The notes beneath the pieces were generated by a model. The model was not told the DNA's origin. It was given only the letters and a program-made list of their open reading frames with translations, and made no database searches. This document shows, piece after piece, positions 40,728 through 49,912 of a stretch of 64,000 nucleotides of DNA. Where the stretch lies: the NCBI RefSeq assembly GCF_902729355.1, contig NZ_CACVCC010000008.1:19907-83906 (forward strand), written 5' to 3'. The position numbers were made by a program, and so were the translations under genes. Source of the DNA: Streptococcus sp. S784/96/1 (GTDB taxonomy: Bacteria; Bacillota; Bacilli; Lactobacillales; Streptococcaceae). Numbering within the stretch: the stretch's first letter is position 1; each line of letters begins with the position of its first letter.

Positions 40728-42058
40728 TGGAAAATACACTAGAAATCATTAATCAACGTACAGAGTGGTTCCGAGAAGCACGTTTTGGTATGTTCATTCA
40801 TTGGGGACTTTATTCAATACTAGGAAAAGGAGAATGGATTCGTAGCCACCAAAAATTATCAATTGAAGATTATCAGCCTTATTTTGAGGCATTCAATCCG
40901 ACAAAATATAACCCAAGAGATTGGGCAAAGGCTGCAAAATGTGCAGGCATGAAGTATGTTGTACTGACTGCGAAGCACCATGATGGTTTTTGTTTGTTTG
41001 ACTCTGCTTTCACAGAATATAAGTCAACTAACACACCAATTGGCCGAGACTTGGTAAAAGAGTTTGTAGAAGCAGTTCGGGAAGAGGGATTAAAAGTTGG
41101 TCTATATTTCAGTTTGATTGACTGGTATCATAAAGATTTCCCTAAATTTGGCGATCTTAATCATCCAATGAGGGATAATTCTGCTTTCAAAGATGAGGTG
41201 ATTGATTTTGATAATTACCTTACTTTTATGCATAATCAGGTCGAAGAAATTGTCACAAAATATGGGAAGTTAGATATTCTATGGTTTGACTACTCTTATG
41301 AAGAAATGTTTGGTGAAAAATGGCGTGCTACCGAATTGATAAAAATGGTTCGTAAACATCAACCGGATGTGATTGTTGATAATCGTTTAGAAACTTCAGG
41401 GGAAGGATTCGGTAGTATTGTCACAGATCATATTAATCTGTATTCAGGAGATTTTGTAAGTCCAGAACAAATTGTACCTCATGAAGGGATTCGTAATTAC
41501 AAAGGCGAGTTTATTCCTTGGGAATTATGTCTAACAATGAACAATAACTGGGCCTATAATCCAACAGATACGTTATATAAACCCTCTAAAGTTTTAATTA
41601 GAAAATTGGTTGAGTGTGTAAGTAAAAACGGTAATATGATTTTGAATGTTGGTCCAGATGCTTTAGGGGTCATAAATGAGGAAAGCATGAGTATTCTGGA
41701 TGACTTCTCTAGTTGGATGAATAAGAACAGTGAATCCATCTATGGTAATGGTTATGCAGAATTACCTAAGCCAGAATGGGGGTATTATACCCAAAAAGGA
41801 AATGTTATTTATGCCCACGTTTTAGAGCAGCCGATTGGTCCGCTTGCCTTAATTGGTTTATCTGAAGACAATATTAAGCGGATGAGTTTTGTTCATGATG
41901 GAAGTGAAGTAAAAATTTCAAAAAGCTGGACAACGAATGCCTATGAAGGGATTTGCTTTGCCCAGTATGGGGAAGTTCCTCATTTTACTTATCCTTTGCC
42001 GTGCTCTGTTGATAGTGTTATTAAGATTGAATTGAGAGGAACTGATGATGAAAATTGA
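40727..42058 (+). CDS. GH29 alpha-L-fucosidase, intracellular
   Basis: The 443-residue enzyme has no signal peptide. The GH29 barrel shows RFGMFIHWGLYSILG near the start, KYVVLTAKHHDGFCLFDS with its HH-D pair, and KLDILWFDYSYEEMFGEKW with the nucleophile Asp in WFDY. It should release fucose from imported oligosaccharides, feeding FucI. It overlaps the upstream permease stop and the downstream GH36 gene, so translation is coupled. Confidence 0.9.
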   Translation: MENTLEIINQRTEWFREARFGMFIHWGLYSILGKGEWIRSHQKLSIEDYQPYFEAFNPTKYNPRDWAKAAKCAGMKYVVLTAKHHDGFCLFDSAFTEYKSTNTPIGRDLVKEFVEAVREEGLKVGLYFSLIDWYHKDFPKFGDLNHPMRDNSAFKDEVIDFDNYLTFMHNQVEEIVTKYGKLDILWFDYSYEEMFGEKWRATELIKMVRKHQPDVIVDNRLETSGEGFGSIVTDHINLYSGDFVSPEQIVPHEGIRNYKGEFIPWELCLTMNNNWAYNPTDTLYKPSKVLIRKLVECVSKNGNMILNVGPDALGVINEESMSILDDFSSWMNKNSESIYGNGYAELPKPEWGYYTQKGNVIYAHVLEQPIGPLALIGLSEDNIKRMSFVHDGSEVKISKSWTTNAYEGICFAQYGEVPHFTYPLPCSVDSVIKIELRGTDDEN

Positions 42059-43910
42059 AAATCAGCAACTAGCACGTTACTTCAAATTGATTGATGGTCA
42101 ATTTTATACAACTCATATTTTGAACAAACATACGGAGATACCGATTGCTAATAATAGTGAAGAGGAATTCCGTGTGATTTGTTGTGATGGAACAAATTAC
42201 TCATCTAAGGACTTTTCTGCACACATTGTCGAAGAAACAGCAGATAGATTATTGATTCACTTCAGTAATCAGGATATTAAGATGAACATCCTCTATTCAG
42301 CTAGGGAGGATGTCATTTCTAAGCAGGTTACATTGTTCAAAACACTAAAAGAAATAAACTACATTGATGTGGAAGTCTTTGAATTTTCTGATTTAGAAGG
42401 TATTTATTATCCTAAGAAACAAGAAGATATTAAAGAGATGGCTGGCTTCCCTGGGTATTATGTTGAACTTGGGCAACCAATTTATGCCAAAAGTTTATTT
42501 TTAGGTATGGAGTTCCCAATGGGTGAGAACCGTATAGATGGGACTTCTTATTTTTCAAGATATTATATTGGACATCAGTTAGCACATGAAAAAGAGATTT
42601 GGCCATGTGTTATGGGAGCAGCAAAGAATCCTGATAAAATTTCGATTCAAAAAGCCTTTTTCCTTTATATTGAAGGTATCGCACAGCCGAGTTATTTCCG
42701 AAAGCAATACAATTCATGGTATGACCATATGACGGAAATTGATGAAAAGATTATTTTAGATAGCTTTTCTGAGATTTATCATGGCTTTGAAGACAATGGC
42801 GTGCATTTAGATGCTTATGTCGTAGATGATGGTTGGTGTGATTATCGGAGTGTTTGGGAGTTTAATGAAAAATTCCCAAGTGAGCTAAAAAATGTGAAAT
42901 CACTTGTCAATCGTTTGGGATCTAGCTTGGGACTTTGGATTGGACCAAGGGGCGGATATAATGGTACAGAGGTTACCATGAGTGACTGGTTGTTAGAGCA
43001 TCCAGAATTGGGTAGTAAAAATAAATTGTCTAATGATGTGAACCTTGCAGATTTTAACTACCTTAATCGAATGAAATCCAAGATGTTGGAATACCAGAAA
43101 GCTTACGATATCAGTTATTGGAAAATTGATGGTTGGCTATTAAAACCTGATGCTAAAGACTGTAGTGGTGACTTTGCCATGCATACAATGACACCTGTTT
43201 ACGAATTCTTGATTCAACTCTTGACGGAGTTACGAGAGGAGCGCGGAGATAGAGATTGTTGGTTAAATTTAACCTCCTATGTGAATCCAAGTCCTTGGTT
43301 TTTACAATGGGTTAATAGTTTGTGGATTCAGATTTCTCAAGATGTTGGTTTCACAGAGAATGCGGGTAATGATATTAATAGGATGATTACTTATCGTGAT
43401 ATTCAGTACAAAGAATTTTTAGAAAAGCGTGATATTCAATTGCCACTTTGGGCTCTTTATAATCATGAACCAGTATATGCTTCAACTGCACATACTTGGT
43501 ATATGGATCATCAAATGTATGCGACTGTTGAAGAATTTGAAGATTATCTAATGTTTATTGCCACACGAGGAAATGCTTTCTGGGAGTTTCATTATTCGTA
43601 TAGTATGTTTGATGATGAACGTTGGAAAGCTAACGCACGTGCGATAAAATGGATTGAAAATAACTATTCTGTTTTGAAACATAGTAGGAGAATAGGTGGA
43701 GATCCTGAGAAATTTGAAATCTATGGTTATCACTGTCAGCAGCCAGATACAGAAAAGGAAGTTGTATCATTAAGAAATCCATCCAGTGATGCACAGGTCA
43801 TTGAATTGGATGCAAACCATTACCAAATAGTAAGAGCATCAAAAGAGATTAGTGTAGAAGACAATCGGATTTATATGCCTCCATATTCAATTATTTTGAT
43901 GGCAAAATAG
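42048..43910 (+). CDS. GH36-type alpha-galactosidase / alpha-N-acetylgalactosaminidase, intracellular
   Basis: The 620-residue protein has no signal peptide. The catalytic barrel runs from about residue 225. DAYVVDDGWCDYRSVWEFNE, SSLGLWIGPRGGYN and SYWKIDGWLLKP (nucleophile Asp in KIDG) are visible, with ENAGNDINRMITYRD following. Next to a blood-group-cleaving GH98 it probably removes the terminal alpha-galactose (B) and perhaps GalNAc (A); which one cannot be read from sequence. ATGs at 42045 and 42048 overlap; AGAGGA spacing favours 42048. Confidence 0.8.
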   Translation: MKIENQQLARYFKLIDGQFYTTHILNKHTEIPIANNSEEEFRVICCDGTNYSSKDFSAHIVEETADRLLIHFSNQDIKMNILYSAREDVISKQVTLFKTLKEINYIDVEVFEFSDLEGIYYPKKQEDIKEMAGFPGYYVELGQPIYAKSLFLGMEFPMGENRIDGTSYFSRYYIGHQLAHEKEIWPCVMGAAKNPDKISIQKAFFLYIEGIAQPSYFRKQYNSWYDHMTEIDEKIILDSFSEIYHGFEDNGVHLDAYVVDDGWCDYRSVWEFNEKFPSELKNVKSLVNRLGSSLGLWIGPRGGYNGTEVTMSDWLLEHPELGSKNKLSNDVNLADFNYLNRMKSKMLEYQKAYDISYWKIDGWLLKPDAKDCSGDFAMHTMTPVYEFLIQLLTELREERGDRDCWLNLTSYVNPSPWFLQWVNSLWIQISQDVGFTENAGNDINRMITYRDIQYKEFLEKRDIQLPLWALYNHEPVYASTAHTWYMDHQMYATVEEFEDYLMFIATRGNAFWEFHYSYSMFDDERWKANARAIKWIENNYSVLKHSRRIGGDPEKFEIYGYHCQQPDTEKEVVSLRNPSSDAQVIELDANHYQIVRASKEISVEDNRIYMPPYSIILMAK

Positions 43911-43937
43911 AGTTTTATAATTAAAGGAATCTGAAAC

Positions 43938-45056
43938 ATGACAACGTGAAAATTAAATAGCTTATATAAGAAGTATCCTAATAGTGATTTCTACTCCGTT
44001 GAAGATTTTAACCTTGATATCAAGGTTAAAGAGTTTATTTTCTTTGTAGCTCCTTCAGGATGTGGTAAGTCAACTATTCTATGTATGATTGTTGGTCTTG
44101 AGGAAATTACTGAAAGTGATTTTTATATTGATGATGATCTTATGAATGATGTGGCTCCGAAAGATCGTGATATTGCTATGGTTTTCCAGAACTACGCTCT
44201 CTACCCCCACATGACGGTTTACGACAACATGGCTTTTGGTCTCAAGTTACGTAAGTACGACAAACCTGACATCGACCTTCGGGTGTGTGAGGCAGCTGAC
44301 ATCGACTTCTTGCAACGCAAGCTAGTTGACCTATCAGGAGGTCACCGCCAGTGGGTGGCTATGGGACGTGCTATCGTTCGTGATGCCAAAGTGTTCCTAA
44401 TGGACGAGCCACTTTCTAACTTGGATGCTAAACTTCGGGTATCCATGCGTGCGGAAATTGCAAAGATTCACCGCCGTATCGGTGCAACGACCATCTATGT
44501 TACTCATGATCAGACAGAGGCCATGACCTTGGCTGATCGCATTGTTATCATGTCAGCGACTAAGAATGCTGCTGGTACGGGAACTATTGGCCGGATTGAA
44601 CAAGTTGGTACACCACAAGAGCTCTACAACGAACCAGCTAACAAGTTTGTTGCAGGCTTTATCGGTAGCCCAGTCAAGAACTTTATCGAGGTGACACTCG
44701 ACGGGGACCGTTTGACAGATGGCAGAGGGTTCGACATTGCCATTCCACAAGGCAAGCGTAAGATGCTAGATGAACTGGGTTATCAAGGTAAGAAATTGAC
44801 CTTTGGTATTCGTCCAGAAGATATTTCGTCCGATTTAATTAGCCGGGAAAGTTACTCAGAAGCTAAGATCAGAGCAGAAGTGGTTATTTCCGAACTTCTC
44901 GGTAGCGATTCTATTCTTTATTGTAAACTAGGCGATCAGGAGTTCTCAGCTCGAGTGTCAGCGACAGATTATTTAGCACCAGGTTCAACCGTTGATTTAG
45001 CAATAAATGTATCTAAAGGTCATTTCTTTGATATTGAAATGGGTAAGAGGATTTAA
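43938..45056 (+). pseudogene. decayed MsmK-type ABC ATPase gene
   Basis: From the ATG at 43938 the frame reads MTT, a TGA stop at 43947, then KLNSLYKKYP and on without a break to 45056, matching the MsmK multi-sugar ATPase along its length. Apart from the stop, usually invariant sites have drifted. The Walker A context is APSGCGKST with Cys replacing Arg just after, the signature reads LSGGHRQWVAMGRA in place of LSGGQRQRVAMGRA, and about three residues are missing before it. Walker B (VFLMDEPLSNLDA) and VTHDQTEAMT remain. A shortened product from the ATG at 44085 would lack Walker A. The importer probably relies on an MsmK encoded elsewhere, as is known for streptococcal CUT1 importers. Confidence 0.85.
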
Positions 45057-45187
45057 TATTTTTAATTTAGTTACACAATCTTAAACTATTTCCACGTATA
45101 CTCAGATAGGCTTATTTTAGAAATTTTGTTGTCCAAAATTTAGTAAGATAACCATTGGATAGTTTATTGGAGTGTGATGTTGAATGG

Positions 45188-45217
45188 AAGGAGGGGAACA
45201 CTATGGATAGCTCATAG
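45188..45217 (+). other. strong ribosome site with a four-codon frame
   Basis: AAGGAGGGG (45188-45196) lies 6 nt before ATG GAT AGC TCA TAG (45203-45217). It may be a leader, or a leftover start of a lost gene, in the 232-bp gap before the GH98 gene. Confidence 0.4.
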
Positions 45218-45288
45218 AATCACAGTTAGGGATGTTGTTTTTCATCATTTGATGATATGTGTGTAATTTAATAGGAATTGGTGAAACA

Positions 45289-48204
45289 ATGAGATTAAAT
45301 AATATGAAATATAGATTGCTGTCAATTTCAGCTCTATTATTAACACTGGCTCTCTCATCTTCAATAGTGGAAGCTGCTGACATCAATTTATCGGATATTG
45401 AATGGCAAACAGCTACTCATGGTGACGCTTATCAACATAAACAAGTTCAAAAGAATAAACCGTTTACACCAGGAAACTCTAATCAAAATAAAAAGATTTC
45501 TCTGAAAATGGTTGATGGAGCTACTAGAGAGTTTGATAAAGGGTTAGGAACGATAGCTTCCAATCCATCATCTATTATTTATGATATTTCTACCTTAGAT
45601 GTATCCAAGTTTACTACTTTTGTAGGAATCGATCGTTCAGCAACTCCGCTTGATGAGCGGTATTCTAAGGTTGACAAGATTGAGGTATTGGTAGATGATA
45701 CTGTAATCTACAGTTCTGTAACTGATTATCCAAATGGTATTGCCTATGATACTCCTGCTATTTGGTTGGACTTACCTGTAGCAGAGGGAGCTAAGAAACT
45801 AGAGCTTCGTAGCTATTCAGGTTCTGTTACTTGGGGTGATGAGGTTGTATTTGGTAGTCCGACTTTACAAACAAGGGAAGCCAACTCAGAACCTAAGCCT
45901 ATAACTGAATTACCTGTACGAGAGAACATGGTTTATCTATCTGATTTAGAATGGAAAGTAGCTAGTCATGGAGATGCTACAAGTTCAAAAACTGTTCAGA
46001 AGAACAAGCCATTCTCTTTAGGAAATAATGGTAGTTCTCAAAAAATCTCTCTAAAATTGGCTGATGGTAACATTAAAGAATTCGATAAAGGTTTAGGAAC
46101 AATTGCTGCTTCTCCATCTTCTATTGAATATAATATTCAAGGAGCTGGAGTTTCACGATTCACAACCTTTGTAGGTCTTGATAGAAGTGCGGGTCACGCT
46201 GATAGTAGATATGCGTTTGTTGAAAAATTTGAAGTAGAAGTTGATGGAAAGGTCATCTACACAACATTAGAGCAATATCCTGAAGGATTTGGTTATGATA
46301 CACCAGCTATACCAATTGATATTGAAATTCCAGAGAATGCCAAAACAATTAAACTGAAAGGTTATTCAGGTAATGTAACTTGGGGTGATGAGCTAGTATA
46401 TGCAGGTGCATATTTTGTTGCTAGCGGTTCATTTAAAAATCCAAATGATTTTGAACTTGCTCCAAAAAGACGTGAAATTTCCAATCAGCACCCTCTTTTG
46501 ATGATGCCACTTTATGCCAATGGTGGTGAATTTGAAAAAGGAAACTATGCTTTCTGGGGTGACGATACTCTGGTTGGAAAATGGGAAAATATTGACCCTG
46601 AATTAAAACCGTATACTGTTATTCAAATTCACCCAGACGATTTACCTCATCGTGATGGTTCTGCCGCTCAATTCTATGAGCATATCTTAGAAGAAGCCCA
46701 GAACTATGTAAATCCAGCAACTGGTCAAAATGAACCTATCCCAGTCGTATTAACTGTGTTTACGGCAGGGAATACTTCATATTATACAGCAGCTCATTGG
46801 TTGACAATGGACTGGATTGATGAAATGTATGAGAAATATTCTTGTTTACATGGTATTTTCTCAACAGAAAACTATTGGATTTGGACTGGAAATGTTGAGA
46901 GCAATGCAGCAGAGTATCTGAAGCTGTCTGCTAAACATGGTGGTTATTTCATCTGGTCAGAGCAGAACAATGGTGGTTCTATTGAACGTGCTTTAGGAGC
47001 TCATGGTAAAGATGTGTTCAAAAGTGCTGTAGAAAAATATTGGCAGAACTTTATCTTTATGCATAAGAATACTCCTGCTGCTGAAGGAAATGATGCTCCT
47101 ACAACAAGTTATATGAATGGTTTGTGGTTATCAGATTATGCTTATCAATGGGGCGGACTGATGGATACTTGGAAGTGGTATGAAACAGGAAAATGGAAAC
47201 TGTTTGACGCTTCTAATATTGGAAAATCCCAAGGCAACAGGCAATGGTTGACTCAGCCAGAGGCCATGCTTGGAGCTGAAGCTATGAATATTTACTTGAA
47301 TGGTGGCTCTGTATATAACTTTGAACATCCTGCTTACACTTATGGTGTGAAAAATCAGGAGAGTCCTCTGTTTAATACAGTAATTAAAAACTTCTTCAAA
47401 TATATCATTGCTAATCCAGCACCATCAAAAGAAGAAGTGCTGGCCAATACGAAGGTTATCCTACGCGGTAATTATTCAGCGAATCATGAGGGACATTTCT
47501 TTGTAGGTGTTAATACAGCTACTCATCAAAGCCCTCTATACACTACTGGACGATATGGTGTTATTCCTACTGTTCCAGCAAGTATTACAGTGGATAAATT
47601 AAAATCCAAACTACCAGAACATATTCAAATTGTTGATTTAAAATCAAATGAAATGTCAACAACAGCTAAAAGAAAGGCTTTCTTAGATTCTCTTTATCCT
47701 GAAGAATATAATGGAACTATCTTTGCTGATGAGATCGACAATAGAGTATTTGTTTATAACTATGAGTACAATTCTGATCGTGACCAAAAAGGCTCGTTTG
47801 ATTTGAATGGAAAACAATTTGATATGACTCTGAAGCCTCATTCATATTCAATTGTTACAGATAGTGGCAATGGTTTAAATGTAATTCTTAATAACTATCG
47901 AATTAACAAAGATAGCTTGTGGAAAGATGCTAAGACCGCTTCTGAGGCAAGAAGATTACCACAATTGAGCAAACCTGCAGCCATAAACTGGGTATATGAG
48001 ACTTATATTAACAATACTCCTGTTTCACCTCAGAGAGAAAGTGTTATTGTAGTTAAAAATCTGAATGCCGCTCCAACGATTGAGATGATTTCAACAACTG
48101 ATTCAGCTTCAGTAGTTCCGACTGTAGAATATGATTCTGCTAAAAAGACTGCTACGATTAAGGTAGTGAATAACGGTAATATTGTATTTAATGTTAATTA
48201 TTAA
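45289..48204 (+). CDS. secreted GH98 endo-beta-galactosidase with tandem CBM51
   Basis: The 971-residue protein has a signal peptide (residues 1-30). Two consecutive NPCBM/CBM51 modules follow (about 33-190 and 215-375). They share the pattern LSDxEW, QKNKPF, EFDKGLGTIA, FTTFVGxDRSA and YSGxVTWGDE. A GH98 catalytic region starts near residue 400 (HPLLMMPLYANGGEFEKG) and includes GIFSTENYWIWTGNV and YFIWSEQNN. C-terminal beta domains end the protein; no sortase motif is present. The layout matches the pneumococcal SP3-BS71-type enzyme that cuts A and B blood-group antigens, unlike the TIGR4 type with C-terminal CBM47 and LewisY specificity. It should act outside the cell and supply the importer. 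The ATG at 45289 follows GGTGA; a later ATG (45304) is possible. Confidence 0.88.
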   Translation: MRLNNMKYRLLSISALLLTLALSSSIVEAADINLSDIEWQTATHGDAYQHKQVQKNKPFTPGNSNQNKKISLKMVDGATREFDKGLGTIASNPSSIIYDISTLDVSKFTTFVGIDRSATPLDERYSKVDKIEVLVDDTVIYSSVTDYPNGIAYDTPAIWLDLPVAEGAKKLELRSYSGSVTWGDEVVFGSPTLQTREANSEPKPITELPVRENMVYLSDLEWKVASHGDATSSKTVQKNKPFSLGNNGSSQKISLKLADGNIKEFDKGLGTIAASPSSIEYNIQGAGVSRFTTFVGLDRSAGHADSRYAFVEKFEVEVDGKVIYTTLEQYPEGFGYDTPAIPIDIEIPENAKTIKLKGYSGNVTWGDELVYAGAYFVASGSFKNPNDFELAPKRREISNQHPLLMMPLYANGGEFEKGNYAFWGDDTLVGKWENIDPELKPYTVIQIHPDDLPHRDGSAAQFYEHILEEAQNYVNPATGQNEPIPVVLTVFTAGNTSYYTAAHWLTMDWIDEMYEKYSCLHGIFSTENYWIWTGNVESNAAEYLKLSAKHGGYFIWSEQNNGGSIERALGAHGKDVFKSAVEKYWQNFIFMHKNTPAAEGNDAPTTSYMNGLWLSDYAYQWGGLMDTWKWYETGKWKLFDASNIGKSQGNRQWLTQPEAMLGAEAMNIYLNGGSVYNFEHPAYTYGVKNQESPLFNTVIKNFFKYIIANPAPSKEEVLANTKVILRGNYSANHEGHFFVGVNTATHQSPLYTTGRYGVIPTVPASITVDKLKSKLPEHIQIVDLKSNEMSTTAKRKAFLDSLYPEEYNGTIFADEIDNRVFVYNYEYNSDRDQKGSFDLNGKQFDMTLKPHSYSIVTDSGNGLNVILNNYRINKDSLWKDAKTASEARRLPQLSKPAAINWVYETYINNTPVSPQRESVIVVKNLNAAPTIEMISTTDSASVVPTVEYDSAKKTATIKVVNNGNIVFNVNY

Positions 48205-48224
48205 GTTTATTTTTTGTAAAAATA

Positions 48225-48893
48225 TTAAATAATTGGCATAAAATGTCCTACAATTTTTCCAACGATTCTTGAATTATCCTCAGCTGGTGCAAATTTATCT
48301 GGATAGGTGTTATTGATGGAGACTAGTCGATAGCCGTCGTTTTCAAGATAGACTGTCTTGATATAAACTTGGTTGTTCCAGGCAATGGCGTAAACTGCCC
48401 CATCGTAGTCAAAACCACCTTCACGGATTAAGGCGACTTCACCATCTTGATAGATGGGATCCATTGATTGACCTTCAATCCATGTAGCTACATCGTAGAG
48501 ATATTCCTTGTTTGTGAAGACTTCTTTGGTTTCGTATTCATCCCAGATACCATTGCCGTGTCCAGCTGATAGAGCAATATTGTCAAGGACTTGCACCGAA
48601 AATAAAGGAATAACCTTTTGTTCCAGAAGAAGGTCATGAGTGAGATCATCGACCTTCTTTTTATTTGATTTATTGAGTTGTTTGTATAGCGTAAGGTGGG
48701 GGTGCTCATCTTGCAGTTCATCAATTTTAACTTGGAGAGCTTGAGCTAGTTTATTAAGGTGTTTTTTATTTGGGATAGTTTTCCCTGTCTCCCAAGCTGA
48801 CAGAGTTGCTCTGGTGACTCCTAATTCATTTGCGATGGCAGTCTGAGAAAGATTTTTTTGTCGATGTTGTTTGAGTTTTGTTGGTGATATCAA
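48225..48893 (-). CDS. XRE-family S24 autocleaving regulator (HdiR-like)
   Basis: The 222-residue protein has an N-terminal XRE helix-turn-helix (LSQTAIANELGVTRATLSAWETG) and a C-terminal S24 (LexA/UmuD-type) peptidase domain. The likely cleavage bond is Ala-Gly in LSAGHGNG, the Ser lies in WIEGQSMDPIYQDGEV and the Lys in VYIKTVYLE. HdiR of Lactococcus is such a regulator, cut after DNA damage or heat. No ATG is available; the frame begins at TTG 48893 without a close ribosome site, so the start may have been altered. It is convergent with GH98 and may once have controlled the umuC-type operon whose remains lie at 52.4 kb. Confidence 0.78.
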   Translation of the reverse strand: MISPTKLKQHRQKNLSQTAIANELGVTRATLSAWETGKTIPNKKHLNKLAQALQVKIDELQDEHPHLTLYKQLNKSNKKKVDDLTHDLLLEQKVIPLFSVQVLDNIALSAGHGNGIWDEYETKEVFTNKEYLYDVATWIEGQSMDPIYQDGEVALIREGGFDYDGAVYAIAWNNQVYIKTVYLENDGYRLVSINNTYPDKFAPAEDNSRIVGKIVGHFMPII

Positions 48894-48948
48894 ATGTCTA
48901 ATGGTGGAGGCTCCCCTCTTTTTTTCAGTGACCTCTACTTCAGGACTA

Positions 48949-48986
48949 AAAAATAGGAATCTTCATTATTGAAAATTCCTATTTTT
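48949..48986. terminator. bidirectional hairpin
   Basis: AAAAATAGGAAT (48949-48960) pairs with ATTCCTATTTTT (48975-48986). It ends the minus-strand unknown gene that stops at 48992. Confidence 0.7.
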
Positions 48987-48991
48987 CTTTT

Positions 48992-49501
48992 TTAAGTATC
49001 GATTACAATATCTTCTACAATCAAATTTTCAAAATTTACAACTCTATTTTTTACAAGTTTTTTTGTTGAGATAGGTAGTGCATATAGATATACATGATCT
49101 ACAACTTGTGGGTTTACTTCATCTACACGCATATTACAGCTGTATTGGGCTTTAATTTCATAGCCCTTTTTATCTTGAATTACTATCTCAATCCATTTTG
49201 ATTTATGACTATATAATTTGTCTGTTATAGTTCCAGATGCAAAAAACTTTGCAAATGGTTTTTGATATGCAAAACCACTTTGTTCTGATATGCCGAAATG
49301 GTTTACTAGTTCTGGACTCTCTAAATGGATCCAATCTGCCATAAAATATTGTATTTTTATTGTATCTGATCCATCATAATTTTCTATATGTCCTTGTATA
49401 ACAACAGTAGTATTATGTTTAGGCATTAGAGTTTTAGGATCGTATCTAAACTTTAAATAAGTATTGATAAAGTAGAAGTATATGATGAAAAAAATGAGCA
49501 T
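48992..49501 (-). CDS. unknown protein with one membrane helix
   Basis: The 169-residue frame starts with a hydrophobic helix (MLIFFIIYFYFINTYLKF), so it is probably anchored in the membrane with the rest outside or inside undetermined. The remainder alternates beta strands and ends in FENLIVEDIVIDT. I do not recognise a family. No ribosome site precedes the ATG. The opposite strand across its first codons holds a coding remnant that joins repeat copy B, so the 5' end here may be a deletion junction. Confidence 0.5.
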   Translation of the reverse strand: MLIFFIIYFYFINTYLKFRYDPKTLMPKHNTTVVIQGHIENYDGSDTIKIQYFMADWIHLESPELVNHFGISEQSGFAYQKPFAKFFASGTITDKLYSHKSKWIEIVIQDKKGYEIKAQYSCNMRVDEVNPQVVDHVYLYALPISTKKLVKNRVVNFENLIVEDIVIDT

Positions 49502-49615
49502 GGACGATGGATTAAGTCTATTACCTTGAAGCTACCAATCATAGAAAATGATGTTCAAATAAGTTTGGACAATAGTGATAGAGTCGAGGTAGTGTGTCTG
49601 CTGGTGAAAGCCTAG
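49457..49615 (+). pseudogene. coding remnant running into repeat copy B
   Basis: An open stretch after a TAA reads as a plausible protein end (KVEVYDEKNEHGRWIKSI, then LKLPIIENDVQISLDNSDR) and continues in frame into VEVVCLLVKA and the TAG of copy B. It has no start. It suggests that copy B carries, or was joined to, the tail of a lost gene. The source is not recognised. Confidence 0.4.
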
Positions 49616-49692
49616 AAACCCTTGAACGAAAGGGTTAGTGAAAAGCCTTGATTGCAAGGCTTTTTACTTTGGGGTGGGGTAGTATCAGAGTG
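49586..49692 (+). repeat. three-copy repeat, copy B (short)
   Basis: The copy opens with codons VEVVCLLVKA and TAG (49613-49615), then a small ACCCTTGAACGAAAGGGT hairpin, the AAAAGCCTTG-ATTG-CAAGGCTTTTT terminator, GGGGTGGGGTAGTATCAGAG and stops near 49692. The later part present in A and C is missing. Confidence 0.85.
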
Positions 49693-49912
49693 AGATTAAA
49701 CGTTGAACGAGTACGCTTTATGGTATGATTGCAATGAAACTCGTGGAATCGGAATTATGGAATACTCAAAGTCGATGGTACTAGAACGGGTGACCAGGCT
49801 AGTGAAACTGCATATAACAATTTATACTTTTGTTTGTTATAGCAATTGTACTAATTAGAAATTTAACTTTTCAGTCATTTTCGATTAATAAGTTAGCGAT
49901 ATCGGGGTGTAG
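49693..49912. other. 220-bp gap without a gene
   Basis: The stretch runs from the end of repeat copy B to the stop of the minus-strand MerR gene. No frame, RNA or clear terminator was seen. Confidence 0.5.

Noticed and set aside
44085..45056. An intact short ABC ATPase starting at 44085
   Set aside because: This start lies downstream of Walker A, and the same frame continues upstream through recognisable MsmK sequence to a stop-interrupted start at 43938.
49457..49612. A true small gene on the plus strand
   Set aside because: There is no start codon or ribosome site after the upstream TAA, so it is treated as a remnant.
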